A stretch of 9,131 nt of DNA from Verrucomicrobiales bacterium. GTDB lineage: Bacteria; Verrucomicrobiota; Verrucomicrobiia; Verrucomicrobiales; Akkermansiaceae. This document shows, piece after piece, positions 1 through 7,232 of the stretch. Under the pieces are notes generated by a model. It had not been told where the DNA came from, did no database searches, and was given only the letters and a program-made list of their open reading frames with translations. Every line of letters starts with the position of its first letter. Positions within the stretch are counted from its first letter, which is position 1. The stretch covers positions 9,095 through 18,225 of the forward strand of contig PBTU01000060.1 in NCBI GenBank assembly GCA_002729295.1. Direction: 5' to 3'. A program made the translations under genes and the position numbers.

Positions 1-23
1 GCCTTCCTGTTTGTCTAGTGATG

Positions 24-1031
24 TCACTTGGATTGCTCAAGCATTCTCACCAATGAGACTTCGGCCCCCGCGCGAACGTCTTCAGGGAGCTCCACTTGCG
101 GATTGAGATTTTCCAGGCAAGCGTGGAGTTTTTCAAGAGTATTCATCTTCATGTAACGGCAATCGGCGCAAGCGCAGTGATCGGTCGGTCCGGGGATGAG
201 GTTTTTCTCGGGAACTTCTTTTTGCATGCGGTGAAGCATTCCTGACTCAGTGACGATGATGATGTTTTGTGATTCGGCCTCCTTGCAAAACTTGATCATT
301 TTTTCGGTTGAGCAAACTTCGTCGGCGAGAAGGCGAACGGCTTGCGCGCATTCGGGGTGGGCTACCACGACGGCATCGGGATATTCGTCCTTGATTTCCT
401 GAATCGACTCACGGGTGAACTCGACGTGGACGTAGCAAGAGCCCTGCCAGAGATCCATTTGGCGGCCGGTTTGTTCGATGACCCATTGTCCGAGGTTGGC
501 ATCGGGCACGAAAAGGATTGGGCGGTTGGCTGGTGCTTGATTGACGATGTGGGGTGCATTTCCCGAGGTGCAAATGACGTCACAGAGCGCCTTCACGCCA
601 GCGGAGCAGTTGATGTAGGCGATGACGTAGTAATTCTTCTCTTTGTTCTCGTTGAGAAAGGCTTCGAGCTTGTCGGTGGGGCAGGCTTGTTCGAGGGAGC
701 AACCGGCGTCTTTGTCGGGAAGAATGATCGTTTTGTTCGGGTTGAGAATCTTGGCGGTCTCGGCCATAAAGTGGACACCGCAGAAGCAGATGACGTCGGC
801 GTCGGTTTTCTGAGCTTTGTATGCTAGACCAAGGGAATCGCCGACATAGTCGGCGAGATCTTGAATGGGTCCGATTTGGTAGTTGTGGGCCAGGATGACG
901 GCGTTACGTTCTTTCTTGAGGCGCAGAATATCTTCTTTGAGGTCGAGGATTGGTGCGTCGGGCATGGCGGGAGTTTCCCGAAAAGGGATTTGCAAGGCCA
1001 GATTAATCGCCGGGAAAGGCGTAATCGACAT
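24..1031 (-). CDS. nadA: Quinolinate synthase NadA
   Basis: This enzyme condenses iminoaspartate with dihydroxyacetone phosphate to make quinolinate in de novo NAD synthesis, using an oxygen-sensitive [4Fe-4S] cluster in the cytosol. Family motifs are clear: AHNYQ at residues 48-52, CGVHFMAETAK from 84, DAGCSL at 108-113, YINCSAG at 139-145, HPEC at 225-228 and MKMNTLEKL at 294-302. The three expected cluster ligands are Cys84, Cys199 (WQGSCYVH) and Cys291 (CADCRYMKMN). The longest ATG frame gives 335 residues and overlaps the upstream methyltransferase gene by 29 nt. An internal ATG at 965 (Met23) would give 313 residues, leave a 37 nt gap and start just before the conserved region. AAGGGAG abuts the 1031 ATG but with no spacer, so the start is unsettled. 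No nadB or nadC is present in the window. The identification is secure. Confidence 0.96.
   Translation of the reverse strand: MSITPFPAINLALQIPFRETPAMPDAPILDLKEDILRLKKERNAVILAHNYQIGPIQDLADYVGDSLGLAYKAQKTDADVICFCGVHFMAETAKILNPNKTIILPDKDAGCSLEQACPTDKLEAFLNENKEKNYYVIAYINCSAGVKALCDVICTSGNAPHIVNQAPANRPILFVPDANLGQWVIEQTGRQMDLWQGSCYVHVEFTRESIQEIKDEYPDAVVVAHPECAQAVRLLADEVCSTEKMIKFCKEAESQNIIIVTESGMLHRMQKEVPEKNLIPGPTDHCACADCRYMKMNTLEKLHACLENLNPQVELPEDVRAGAEVSLVRMLEQSK
966..980 (-). promoter_or_regulatory. nadA: Hairpin immediately before the internal nadA ATG
   Basis: On the minus strand CGGGA-AAC-TCCCG (980-968) forms a 5 bp, GC-rich hairpin ending 2 nt before the ATG at 965. If translation starts at 965, the hairpin would cover the ribosome-binding region. 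If it starts at 1031, the repeat is just coding sequence for FRETPA. Chance occurrence is quite possible. Confidence 0.2.
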
Positions 1032-2136
1032 CTCCCTTGGTCAGCTCGCAAAAGTAAAAGCGGTTTCCGAATTGTCCTGGATGAATAAGAGTCTGGAATT
1101 GACTAACTTCTCTGGGCGATGGCGATTGCAGAAGCCACTCCTTGGCGCAATGGACGAGGAACCGTCCTTGGGCAGTTACCGGATGTTGGGTGAGGCCCAG
1201 ATGGAAGGCAATTTTTTCGACGGAGGTGAAATTGACGTCTTCGGTGAGATCTTGCTCTCCGGGGAAATCGAGAGGGTGGGCATTCGACTTGTGATTGCGG
1301 TAGCAGCGGAGGGTCCCGGTCGTACGGGCGGGATGATGGAGGGATGCCTCGTCCATTCCGTAGTCGATGAAGGTGAAGAGTCCTTTTTTGAAGAGCCCGG
1401 AGAGTGGTCCGAAAAAGGAATTGAGGTCGGGGTCGCCTTCGGTGACGAATCCGTTGGGAAAATCCCCATCATAGGGTAGGTTCATGGGCTCAGGTAAGGT
1501 GGTCCACTGAAAAGCCTTTCCATCATGATCGACGGCAGCTTCCCACCATTCGTTTTGGGTTCTGAGGTAAAGCGGAACGGGGAGGGCGTCGAGGACCTCA
1601 TTGGCGACGAGAACGCCGATTTCAGCCTGAATGTGCGCAGGGTTCGATACGATGGTGGCTCGCTCACCGAGGCGATCCTGCAAAAAGAGACATCTTTTGG
1701 TAAGCGGTTCGCTAATTATGTAATGGGTAGCTTTGGCAAACTGCGGATCAAGAGCGGGGAGGGAATCGAGGATATCGAGGGCGAGGGCTCCGTCGTGGGC
1801 TCCGATTTCCACGATGGTGAAGGAATCGGGCGATCCGTTGGCGGTCCAGAATTTGTGAAAACGTCGTGCGAGGAGCTCACCGAAGACCGGGCCAACGGAA
1901 ATGCTGGTCATGAAATCGCCCTCCTTGGAGGCCGTGGGTGTTTCTGGTCGGGAATAGTATCCGTGGGTGGGATGATAGAGGCATTCCGCCATGTAATCAT
2001 GAAAGGGAGTGGGGCCATTATTTGAGATTCGCGTAATGAGCTCATTGGCCAAGTCAGAGATTGCCCCGGAGCCGGATCGGGGATAAGGAAATGCCTGTTG
2101 CAGGCCCTCTGGGTTGGCAGTTATGCGAAAGCTCAT
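1003..2136 (-). CDS. MidA/NDUFAF7-family SAM-dependent methyltransferase (COG1565)
   Basis: A class I SAM-dependent methyltransferase of 377 residues, related to mitochondrial NDUFAF7/MidA, which methylates an arginine of a complex I subunit. The substrate of bacterial members is generally not known. Visible landmarks are the N-terminal family block FHDYMAECLYHPTHGYYS (45-62), GDFMTS with VGPVFGELLARR (73-92), the SAM-binding strand VEIGAHDGAL (109-118), ANEVLDALPV (178-187), FIDYG (256-260), TLRCYRNH with DLTEDVNF (275-303) and TAQGRFLV (321-328). SAM motif I is EIGAHDG, where relatives usually have ELGPGxG. An upstream TTG at 2184 would add 16 residues, but that stretch is only the antisense of the lysine-rich start of the divergent PBP gene, so the ATG at 2136 is preferred. 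nadA follows directly and is probably co-transcribed. The family assignment is firm; the target is unknown. Confidence 0.9.
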   Translation of the reverse strand: MSFRITANPEGLQQAFPYPRSGSGAISDLANELITRISNNGPTPFHDYMAECLYHPTHGYYSRPETPTASKEGDFMTSISVGPVFGELLARRFHKFWTANGSPDSFTIVEIGAHDGALALDILDSLPALDPQFAKATHYIISEPLTKRCLFLQDRLGERATIVSNPAHIQAEIGVLVANEVLDALPVPLYLRTQNEWWEAAVDHDGKAFQWTTLPEPMNLPYDGDFPNGFVTEGDPDLNSFFGPLSGLFKKGLFTFIDYGMDEASLHHPARTTGTLRCYRNHKSNAHPLDFPGEQDLTEDVNFTSVEKIAFHLGLTQHPVTAQGRFLVHCAKEWLLQSPSPREVSQFQTLIHPGQFGNRFYFCELTKGDVDYAFPGD

Positions 2137-2137
2137 G
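2134..2137. other. Shared CATG: overlapping start codons of two divergent genes
   Basis: The palindrome CATG carries the plus-strand ATG of the PBP gene (2135-2137) and the minus-strand ATG of the methyltransferase gene (2134-2136). The two coding regions therefore back directly onto each other with no intergenic DNA. Any promoter or leader for one gene must lie inside the other's coding sequence. If the PBP instead begins at ATG 2123, the overlap grows to 14 nt. The arrangement is seen in the sequence; the exact starts are inferred. Confidence 0.6.
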
Positions 2138-4597
2138 TTTGGACGAAAGAAAAAGAGGAAAAAGCGCAGCTTGTTCAAGCGCAAGGGCTTTTGGGTTTTT
2201 ACGACTCTCTGCCTGATGATAGTGGGGATCGGGAGCTATCATGTCGATAAGGAGTTGCAGCCCTATCGTGACATCGCTGAGGAATACGACCTCGCGCTGA
2301 TTCCCGTGGTGGAGCAGCCGAGTTTTATTTTGGACCGTAAAGGACGCGAGCTGGGCCGAATTTTTGTTCAGAACAGACACAATATTCCGCTGGAAGAGGT
2401 TCCTCCGGTTTTCTTGAACGCGGTGTTGGCTCAGGAGGATCAGCGATTTTACGACCATGAGGGTGTAGATTGGGTGGGTGTGGGCCGTGCGGCATACTTG
2501 AATTACAAGAGTGGACGCAGGACCCAGGGAGCAGGAACGCTTACAATGCAATTGGCTCGAAATGCCTTCAACCTTCTCAATGATGCAGAAGACAAGGGGT
2601 GGTCGGGATACGAGCGTAAGATTGTCGAAGCCTTTCTGGCGCTGAGGATTGAGGAAGATCTCCATATGCAATTGAAAGGTGACTTTCCTGATTTTTTGGA
2701 GCGAAAGAAGAAGGTGAAGAATCAGATTGCCGAGTATTATCTGAATCGAGTCCCTTTCGGGGCGGGATTTTACGGGGTGAGATCCGCGGCTCTGGGTTAT
2801 TATGGAAAGGAGCCGGTTGATCTGGAGGCTCACGAATGTGCATCCATTGTCGCTTGTTTGAAGAACCCTTCAAAATTGAATCCTCTGAAGTTTCCCGAGG
2901 TTAATCGCAAGAACAGGGATCATGTGCTTCGTCGAATGGCCCAAGAGGGAATGATCACCGACGCGGATCGGGATCGGCTGATTGCCCTTCCAGTCACGAT
3001 GAAACCGAATCCGATTCGACGGGGTAAATCGCATTTATATGAGTTAATTGCCGGGCAGGCGAACCAATTGGTGGGGGAAGAAGCGCTTTCGCAAGGCGGC
3101 TACATTATCCGAACCACTATTGATTTGGCCTACCAGAACAAGGTTGAAGAATCCCTCAGGGCTCAATTGGAAGAAGCCGAGAGCAGGCCGGGATACCAGC
3201 ATCAGAGGTATCAAGATTTTGACCCGGGGAGCAAAAAGAGCCCGGATTACATACAGGGATCTGCGTTGATGGTGGATCATACGACTGGAGAGGTTTTGGT
3301 TCACGTGGGAGGACGGGATTATGCTCATTCGCAATATGATTTTGTGGAGCTGGGACGACGGCCGCTGGGAACGGCTCTCTTTCCTTTTATTTATGCGGCA
3401 GCATTTGAAAACGGTTTGAACCCAGCAAGTCAACTATTGGACGAGCAGCTAAATGCCCGTCAGTTGATGGTTGGAGGAATGGAAGGTGTCGTTGGTGAGT
3501 GGGGGATGGAAGTTCGTGAGCCGCGTTACGAAGGCGAGATTACCGCACGAAGGGGACTGAATTCCTCGAAAATTTCTGCAACCGTTGGGATGGGAGTTAA
3601 ATTGGGACTGGGGAAGGTTGTCGCAATGGCCAAGGATTTTGGGATCGATATTTCGAGTGAGAAGTTGCTGAACAGGCTTCTTGTTGGCTGGGATCTCGTG
3701 AGTCTGCCGGAGGTTGTTATGGCTTATACTACGTTTCCTAGAGGAGGCTCCCGCGTGGCAAAGACTCATTATATTTTGTCGATTCAGGATGGAAATGGAG
3801 AGTCGCGGTATCGATCGGATCTATCCTCACTTGAGAGTGAGCCGAGTTGCTCCGAGGCAACGGCATTTCAGGTGCACTCGATTTTAAACGACGTGATGAA
3901 GACTGGTAACCTTGCCAGCGTCTCCGATGAACTCATTGATGCCCCATTTTCAGGAGGTGGTAAGTCAGGGACTCCCTACGGATTTAGTGATGCCTGGATG
4001 GTAGGATACAATAGCCGGATCACCTGCGGGGTCTGGATGGGATTTTATAAGGGAAACCGTACGCCAATCCATGGCGAGGCATTTGCCAAGGATCTCGCGT
4101 TCCCAGTTTGGAAAGAAGCGATGAATGCGGCCTATTCCGATTTCCGGGGTCGGGAGATTGTCCAGCCCGCCTCTGTCGTGCGTCTTCCGACATGCCGGGT
4201 GTCGGGGATGAAGCCGACACGTTATTGCAGTGAAGCAGTAGAGGATCCGGAGACCGGAGAATTGACATTTCGCTCCACCAGCTATCCCGAATTTTTCCAC
4301 AAAGGAAGGAGCCATGGAATTTGTACTATTCACGGAAGTGGAGTGAACCCCGAAGAATTGGCTTCAATTCCGACCCGTCGTGAAGCCTTGGCGATGATTC
4401 CAATTAAGCCCCAGGCGCCGTTTTTATTGGGGTTTGACCCATACCAAAGTGAAACTCCAACTTTGGATCCGGAAGGCCAGAATGATCAAGGTTACGTGGG
4501 AGTTGAGAATTTGTTTATCGTCAGAGACAAGGTAAGGGGAGAGCGTGAAGCCTTGCTACGACTCCCTAAGCCGTTGCGTTTTGAACTTAAAAGATAG
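2135..4597 (+). CDS. Class A penicillin-binding protein with intact GT51 domain and degenerate transpeptidase domain
   Basis: A bitopic membrane protein of 820 residues that should polymerise lipid II into glycan strands outside the membrane. It has a very basic cytoplasmic tail (residues 1-17), a membrane segment at about 19-34, then the GT51 domain: EDQRFYDHEG with Glu101 (101-110), GAGTLTMQLARN (132-143), RKIVEAFLALRIE (161-173), IAEYYLNRVPFG (198-209) and LKNPSKLNP (242-250). The transpeptidase fold continues to the usual cysteine-bearing tail (Cys687, Cys698, Cys730). However, the catalytic SxxK position reads T413-A-L-F416 within RPLGTALFPF, and SxN reads S478-K-I480. KSGT (610-613) is kept. 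Cross-linking activity is therefore predicted lost. About 18 extra residues sit between GT motifs three and four. ATG at 2123 and TTG at 2114 are alternative starts; none has a clear ribosome site. This is the first gene of a four-gene run. Confidence 0.93.
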   Translation: MFGRKKKRKKRSLFKRKGFWVFTTLCLMIVGIGSYHVDKELQPYRDIAEEYDLALIPVVEQPSFILDRKGRELGRIFVQNRHNIPLEEVPPVFLNAVLAQEDQRFYDHEGVDWVGVGRAAYLNYKSGRRTQGAGTLTMQLARNAFNLLNDAEDKGWSGYERKIVEAFLALRIEEDLHMQLKGDFPDFLERKKKVKNQIAEYYLNRVPFGAGFYGVRSAALGYYGKEPVDLEAHECASIVACLKNPSKLNPLKFPEVNRKNRDHVLRRMAQEGMITDADRDRLIALPVTMKPNPIRRGKSHLYELIAGQANQLVGEEALSQGGYIIRTTIDLAYQNKVEESLRAQLEEAESRPGYQHQRYQDFDPGSKKSPDYIQGSALMVDHTTGEVLVHVGGRDYAHSQYDFVELGRRPLGTALFPFIYAAAFENGLNPASQLLDEQLNARQLMVGGMEGVVGEWGMEVREPRYEGEITARRGLNSSKISATVGMGVKLGLGKVVAMAKDFGIDISSEKLLNRLLVGWDLVSLPEVVMAYTTFPRGGSRVAKTHYILSIQDGNGESRYRSDLSSLESEPSCSEATAFQVHSILNDVMKTGNLASVSDELIDAPFSGGGKSGTPYGFSDAWMVGYNSRITCGVWMGFYKGNRTPIHGEAFAKDLAFPVWKEAMNAAYSDFRGREIVQPASVVRLPTCRVSGMKPTRYCSEAVEDPETGELTFRSTSYPEFFHKGRSHGICTIHGSGVNPEELASIPTRREALAMIPIKPQAPFLLGFDPYQSETPTLDPEGQNDQGYVGVENLFIVRDKVRGEREALLRLPKPLRFELKR

Positions 4598-4608
4598 AAC
4601 CAGAAATT

Positions 4609-5847
4609 GTGTCTGCTACGAGTGATTCTGAGAAAACCGCGGCGCGTTGGATGCCTTTTCAATGCCCGACCTGTTTTGCCTTATTTCGTTTGCAGAAAGG
4701 AAATACGGGAAGGCGGGGATATTGTCCCCAGTGTCGCGTGCTCCTGACTGTGCCCGTGTTCGGGGAGGAGTATCCTCCGGTCCAGAAGCAAAAGAAAATC
4801 GCTTCCGAGGCAAAAACCATCGCAGTGGCTCGGGTCGAAGATCCGGAAGAAGTTAAATCCTGGAAGGATAGCCCTGTTCAGAGGAAGAGAAGATATATCG
4901 GAGAGTCCGATGAGGGTCTGAATTGGGAGGGCAAACGTGAGGAGGGCAAATCATATTCATGGATGGTGGTGTGGAGCTGTGCTTTGATGGTGGCGGTTTT
5001 ATCGGCGGTCGGGATCTTTCTGGTGAAGAATGCTCCCAGTAAAAAAGGAACGTCTACGCCTACTGTGATCGGTGGTGCGGCGAGTGCAGCCGCATTGGAA
5101 AAAAGCCTACAACTTCCTCAGAATACCAGCTACTTAAATGAGGAAGGTATTGATGTGATCAAGAAGACAGTCGAGGGCTATGAAAAATTTGATGTTGTTA
5201 AGATCGAAAATGCCGTGAAGGGATTTGTGACATCGGGTAGTATCCAAGAGCGCCTTTCCTTTGTCAGGGACCCGGAGCGAGTGAAGCCATTGATGGAGAA
5301 ATACTACGGTAATGAGGAGTTTGAGCCGGAGGGATTCGAAGAACTCAATCGGGGTGAAATCAGATACCGTGGTGATTTTTTCACATCGTTCGTCAGGATT
5401 GGAGATTTCTCATCGGGGCCAATTGCGGTCGAGCGTTTTGAGGATGGCGATAACTTTTCCTATCGAGTGGATTGGGAAAGTTGGGTGGGGTATTGCGAGA
5501 TGTCGGCAGAGGATCTTATTAGGGTGAAGCCTACGGAACCAAAATTGCTGAGGATCATACTTCGTCAGGGTTCTTATTACAACTACGAGTATAGCGATGA
5601 CCGGGTGTGGGCAGCCTACCGGCTGGATTTCAGAAACAGCGATCGTGCTCTGTTGGCGTATGCACGCCGGAACTCTCAGGAGGGAGAGATTCTCGCTGAG
5701 TTATTCCGGGATTCAGAGGAATTGCTTTACACTTTGAAAATTCGCTATCCCGAGAATGCCCGTTCAGGCGATCAAGTGGAGATCGTTGAGCTATTAGGGC
5801 AAGGGTGGATTGAAGATATTCCAAAAATAGAAAAGAAAGATGAGTGA
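4609..5847 (+). CDS. Zinc-ribbon, single-pass membrane protein of unknown function
   Basis: I do not recognise a named family. The 412-residue product has an N-terminal treble-clef-like zinc ribbon with CPTC (19-22) and CPQC (39-42), a charged, probably disordered linker (about 55-115), one hydrophobic membrane segment (about 117-139), a low-complexity Ala/Gly/Ser stretch (142-163), and a C-terminal acidic and aromatic domain (about 175-405). The zinc ribbon is expected in the cytoplasm and the large domain outside it; this topology is inferred. There is no signal-peptide cleavage site or lipobox. The start is GTG, 11 nt after the PBP stop and without a clear ribosome site. An ATG at 4651 (Met15) would keep all zinc ligands and is a serious alternative. 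The 3' end overlaps the next gene by 8 nt. Its position suggests a partner or regulator of the upstream glycan polymerase. Confidence 0.82.
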   Translation: MSATSDSEKTAARWMPFQCPTCFALFRLQKGNTGRRGYCPQCRVLLTVPVFGEEYPPVQKQKKIASEAKTIAVARVEDPEEVKSWKDSPVQRKRRYIGESDEGLNWEGKREEGKSYSWMVVWSCALMVAVLSAVGIFLVKNAPSKKGTSTPTVIGGAASAAALEKSLQLPQNTSYLNEEGIDVIKKTVEGYEKFDVVKIENAVKGFVTSGSIQERLSFVRDPERVKPLMEKYYGNEEFEPEGFEELNRGEIRYRGDFFTSFVRIGDFSSGPIAVERFEDGDNFSYRVDWESWVGYCEMSAEDLIRVKPTEPKLLRIILRQGSYYNYEYSDDRVWAAYRLDFRNSDRALLAYARRNSQEGEILAELFRDSEELLYTLKIRYPENARSGDQVEIVELLGQGWIEDIPKIEKKDE

Positions 5848-7228
5848 TTTACCGAGGTCGTCTTATGCTAAAGCGCTGGCCATAAATTTGGATTCATCGA
5901 TCTACGGGACCTTTGCTGAAATCGGCGCAGGTCAGGAAGTTGCCAATTGGTTCTTTCGTGCTTCAGCGAGTGCTGGAACAGTGGCAAAAACGATTTCGGC
6001 GTATGATATGAAAATTAGCGACGCCCTCTACGGAAAGAGCGAGCGTTACGTTTCAAAGAGTCGTGTCGTGGACATGGTCAATTCCGAGTATGAATTACTA
6101 GAGGAGCGACTCGGCGAATCACGTGGGAGTGAGTCGCGCTTTTTTTCTTTTGCCAACACTGTGAGGGCGCGAGGCTATCAGGACTCCGGAGAATGTCATG
6201 GATGGTTGGCGGTTCGGTTTCAGGAGCAAGTCTTCAAGGAATCGGGAATGATTCTCCTGCATGTGCGATTACTGGATGAGGAGAATGTTGACCAAATGGA
6301 GGCTCTGGGAATTCTCGGAGTGAATCTGATTTGGGCTGCTTATCATCATAGCAGGAATTTGAGCGCGTTTGTTTCTTCATTGATCGATTTCCTGTCGGTG
6401 GAACGGGTTGAAATCGATATGCTGACTTTTTCGGGTGCACCATTTGCGATGGTTGACAACCGGATTTGTGCCTTGGAGCTGGTAAGGCAGGGGGTGACTC
6501 CTGCTACGGTTTTCATGCCCGATGGAGAGGTTGTTCAGGCGACCGAGGCGTTTTATAAAACTCCCTTGCTTCTATTGAGGGGAAGCTTTCTGCCGGTTAC
6601 CAATTTGCATTTGGATATGTTGATGCAGGCCGGAGAGGTTTTTCCGAATGAAGGAGTTTCCGAAAACGCTCGGCCCTGCCGTGAAGTTTGTGAGGTTTCA
6701 TTGAGCAATCTCCTGCGGGATGGTGAAGTTGATTTGGTGTCCTTCCTAGATCGGGCGAATACTCTGCAGGCCTTGGGGAAGGTTGTGATGATTTCCAATG
6801 CTCCTGAATTTCATCGGGTTGCCGCGATGCTGCGCCTCTATACTCGTGAGCCGGTGGGGATGGTTCTATCGATTGGGCTTCTTAATGAGCTCTTCAAAGA
6901 GAAGTGGTCAGAAAATCTTGCGGGAGGAATTTTGGAGTCGTTTGGAAGATTGTTTAAAACCGGGATCGCGCTATTGGTTTATCCTTGGCGAAATCGAAAC
7001 GGAGGTGAGTTGGTGACGGCTGATAATTTTAGAGCCCCCGATAGATTGAGGCACTTGTATCAGCATTTTTTTGAGAATGGGATGATTCAAAGTATCGCAT
7101 GTGGAAACGAGGAACTATTGGAAATGACAGGGAGGCAAATTATGGCAAATGCCTCTGATAGGAAAGAATGGAAAAAGTGGGTTCCTGAAGAAGCCCGGGC
7201 ATTGGTGGAATCCCACGCACACTCTTAA
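5840..7228 (+). CDS. Conserved protein of unknown function (GTFAEIGAGQEV family)
   Basis: A 462-residue protein with no signal peptide or obvious membrane segment, so probably cytosolic. From memory, its N-terminal signature GTFAEIGAGQEV (23-34) belongs to a widespread but uncharacterised bacterial family; that recollection needs a search. Other blocks that look conserved are SAYDM (53-57), RYVSKSR (69-75), FFSFANTV (101-108), ECHGW (118-122) with Cys119-His120, GILGVNLIWAAY (157-168), EIDMLTFSG (191-199), VDNR (205-208), RGSFLPVTN (247-255), GGILESFGRLF (362-372) and YPW (381-383). The invariant-looking acidic, Cys and His residues would fit an enzyme, but no known catalytic motif is evident. 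The ATG lies inside the 3' end of the zinc-ribbon gene (8 nt overlap), implying translational coupling. The stop is 4 nt before the antiporter start. Product names on homologues should be treated with caution. Confidence 0.85.
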   Translation: MSDLPRSSYAKALAINLDSSIYGTFAEIGAGQEVANWFFRASASAGTVAKTISAYDMKISDALYGKSERYVSKSRVVDMVNSEYELLEERLGESRGSESRFFSFANTVRARGYQDSGECHGWLAVRFQEQVFKESGMILLHVRLLDEENVDQMEALGILGVNLIWAAYHHSRNLSAFVSSLIDFLSVERVEIDMLTFSGAPFAMVDNRICALELVRQGVTPATVFMPDGEVVQATEAFYKTPLLLLRGSFLPVTNLHLDMLMQAGEVFPNEGVSENARPCREVCEVSLSNLLRDGEVDLVSFLDRANTLQALGKVVMISNAPEFHRVAAMLRLYTREPVGMVLSIGLLNELFKEKWSENLAGGILESFGRLFKTGIALLVYPWRNRNGGELVTADNFRAPDRLRHLYQHFFENGMIQSIACGNEELLEMTGRQIMANASDRKEWKKWVPEEARALVESHAHS

Positions 7229-7232
7229 GGAA

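Noticed and set aside
883..2025. Two plus-strand open frames (198 and 166 residues) across the methyltransferase gene
   Set aside because: They mirror the real minus-strand gene, which carries clear family motifs along the same span.
2098..2126. TTGCAG-17 nt-TTATGC as a promoter for the PBP operon
   Set aside because: Both hexamers match the consensus poorly, and transcription would begin almost at the start codon.
2137..2184. 16-residue TTG-initiated extension of the methyltransferase
   Set aside because: It is a phenylalanine-rich antisense image of the PBP's lysine/arginine tail, does not look like family sequence and would use a TTG.
2054..2833. Long minus-strand open frame (259 residues) opposite the start of the PBP gene
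   Set aside because: It is antisense to strongly conserved GT51 coding sequence, has no recognisable domain and has the composition of a frame shadow.
3344..3400. Frameshift or sequencing error as the cause of the missing SxxK
   Set aside because: The reading frame and flanking residues (RP, PF, YAAAFENG) match the family on both sides without gaps, so substitutions explain it better. A base-level error cannot be formally excluded.
7149..7232. 28-residue N-terminal extension of the antiporter
   Set aside because: It overlaps the end of the preceding gene and is hydrophilic. The ATG at 7233 begins directly at the first membrane segment and has AAGGA nearby.
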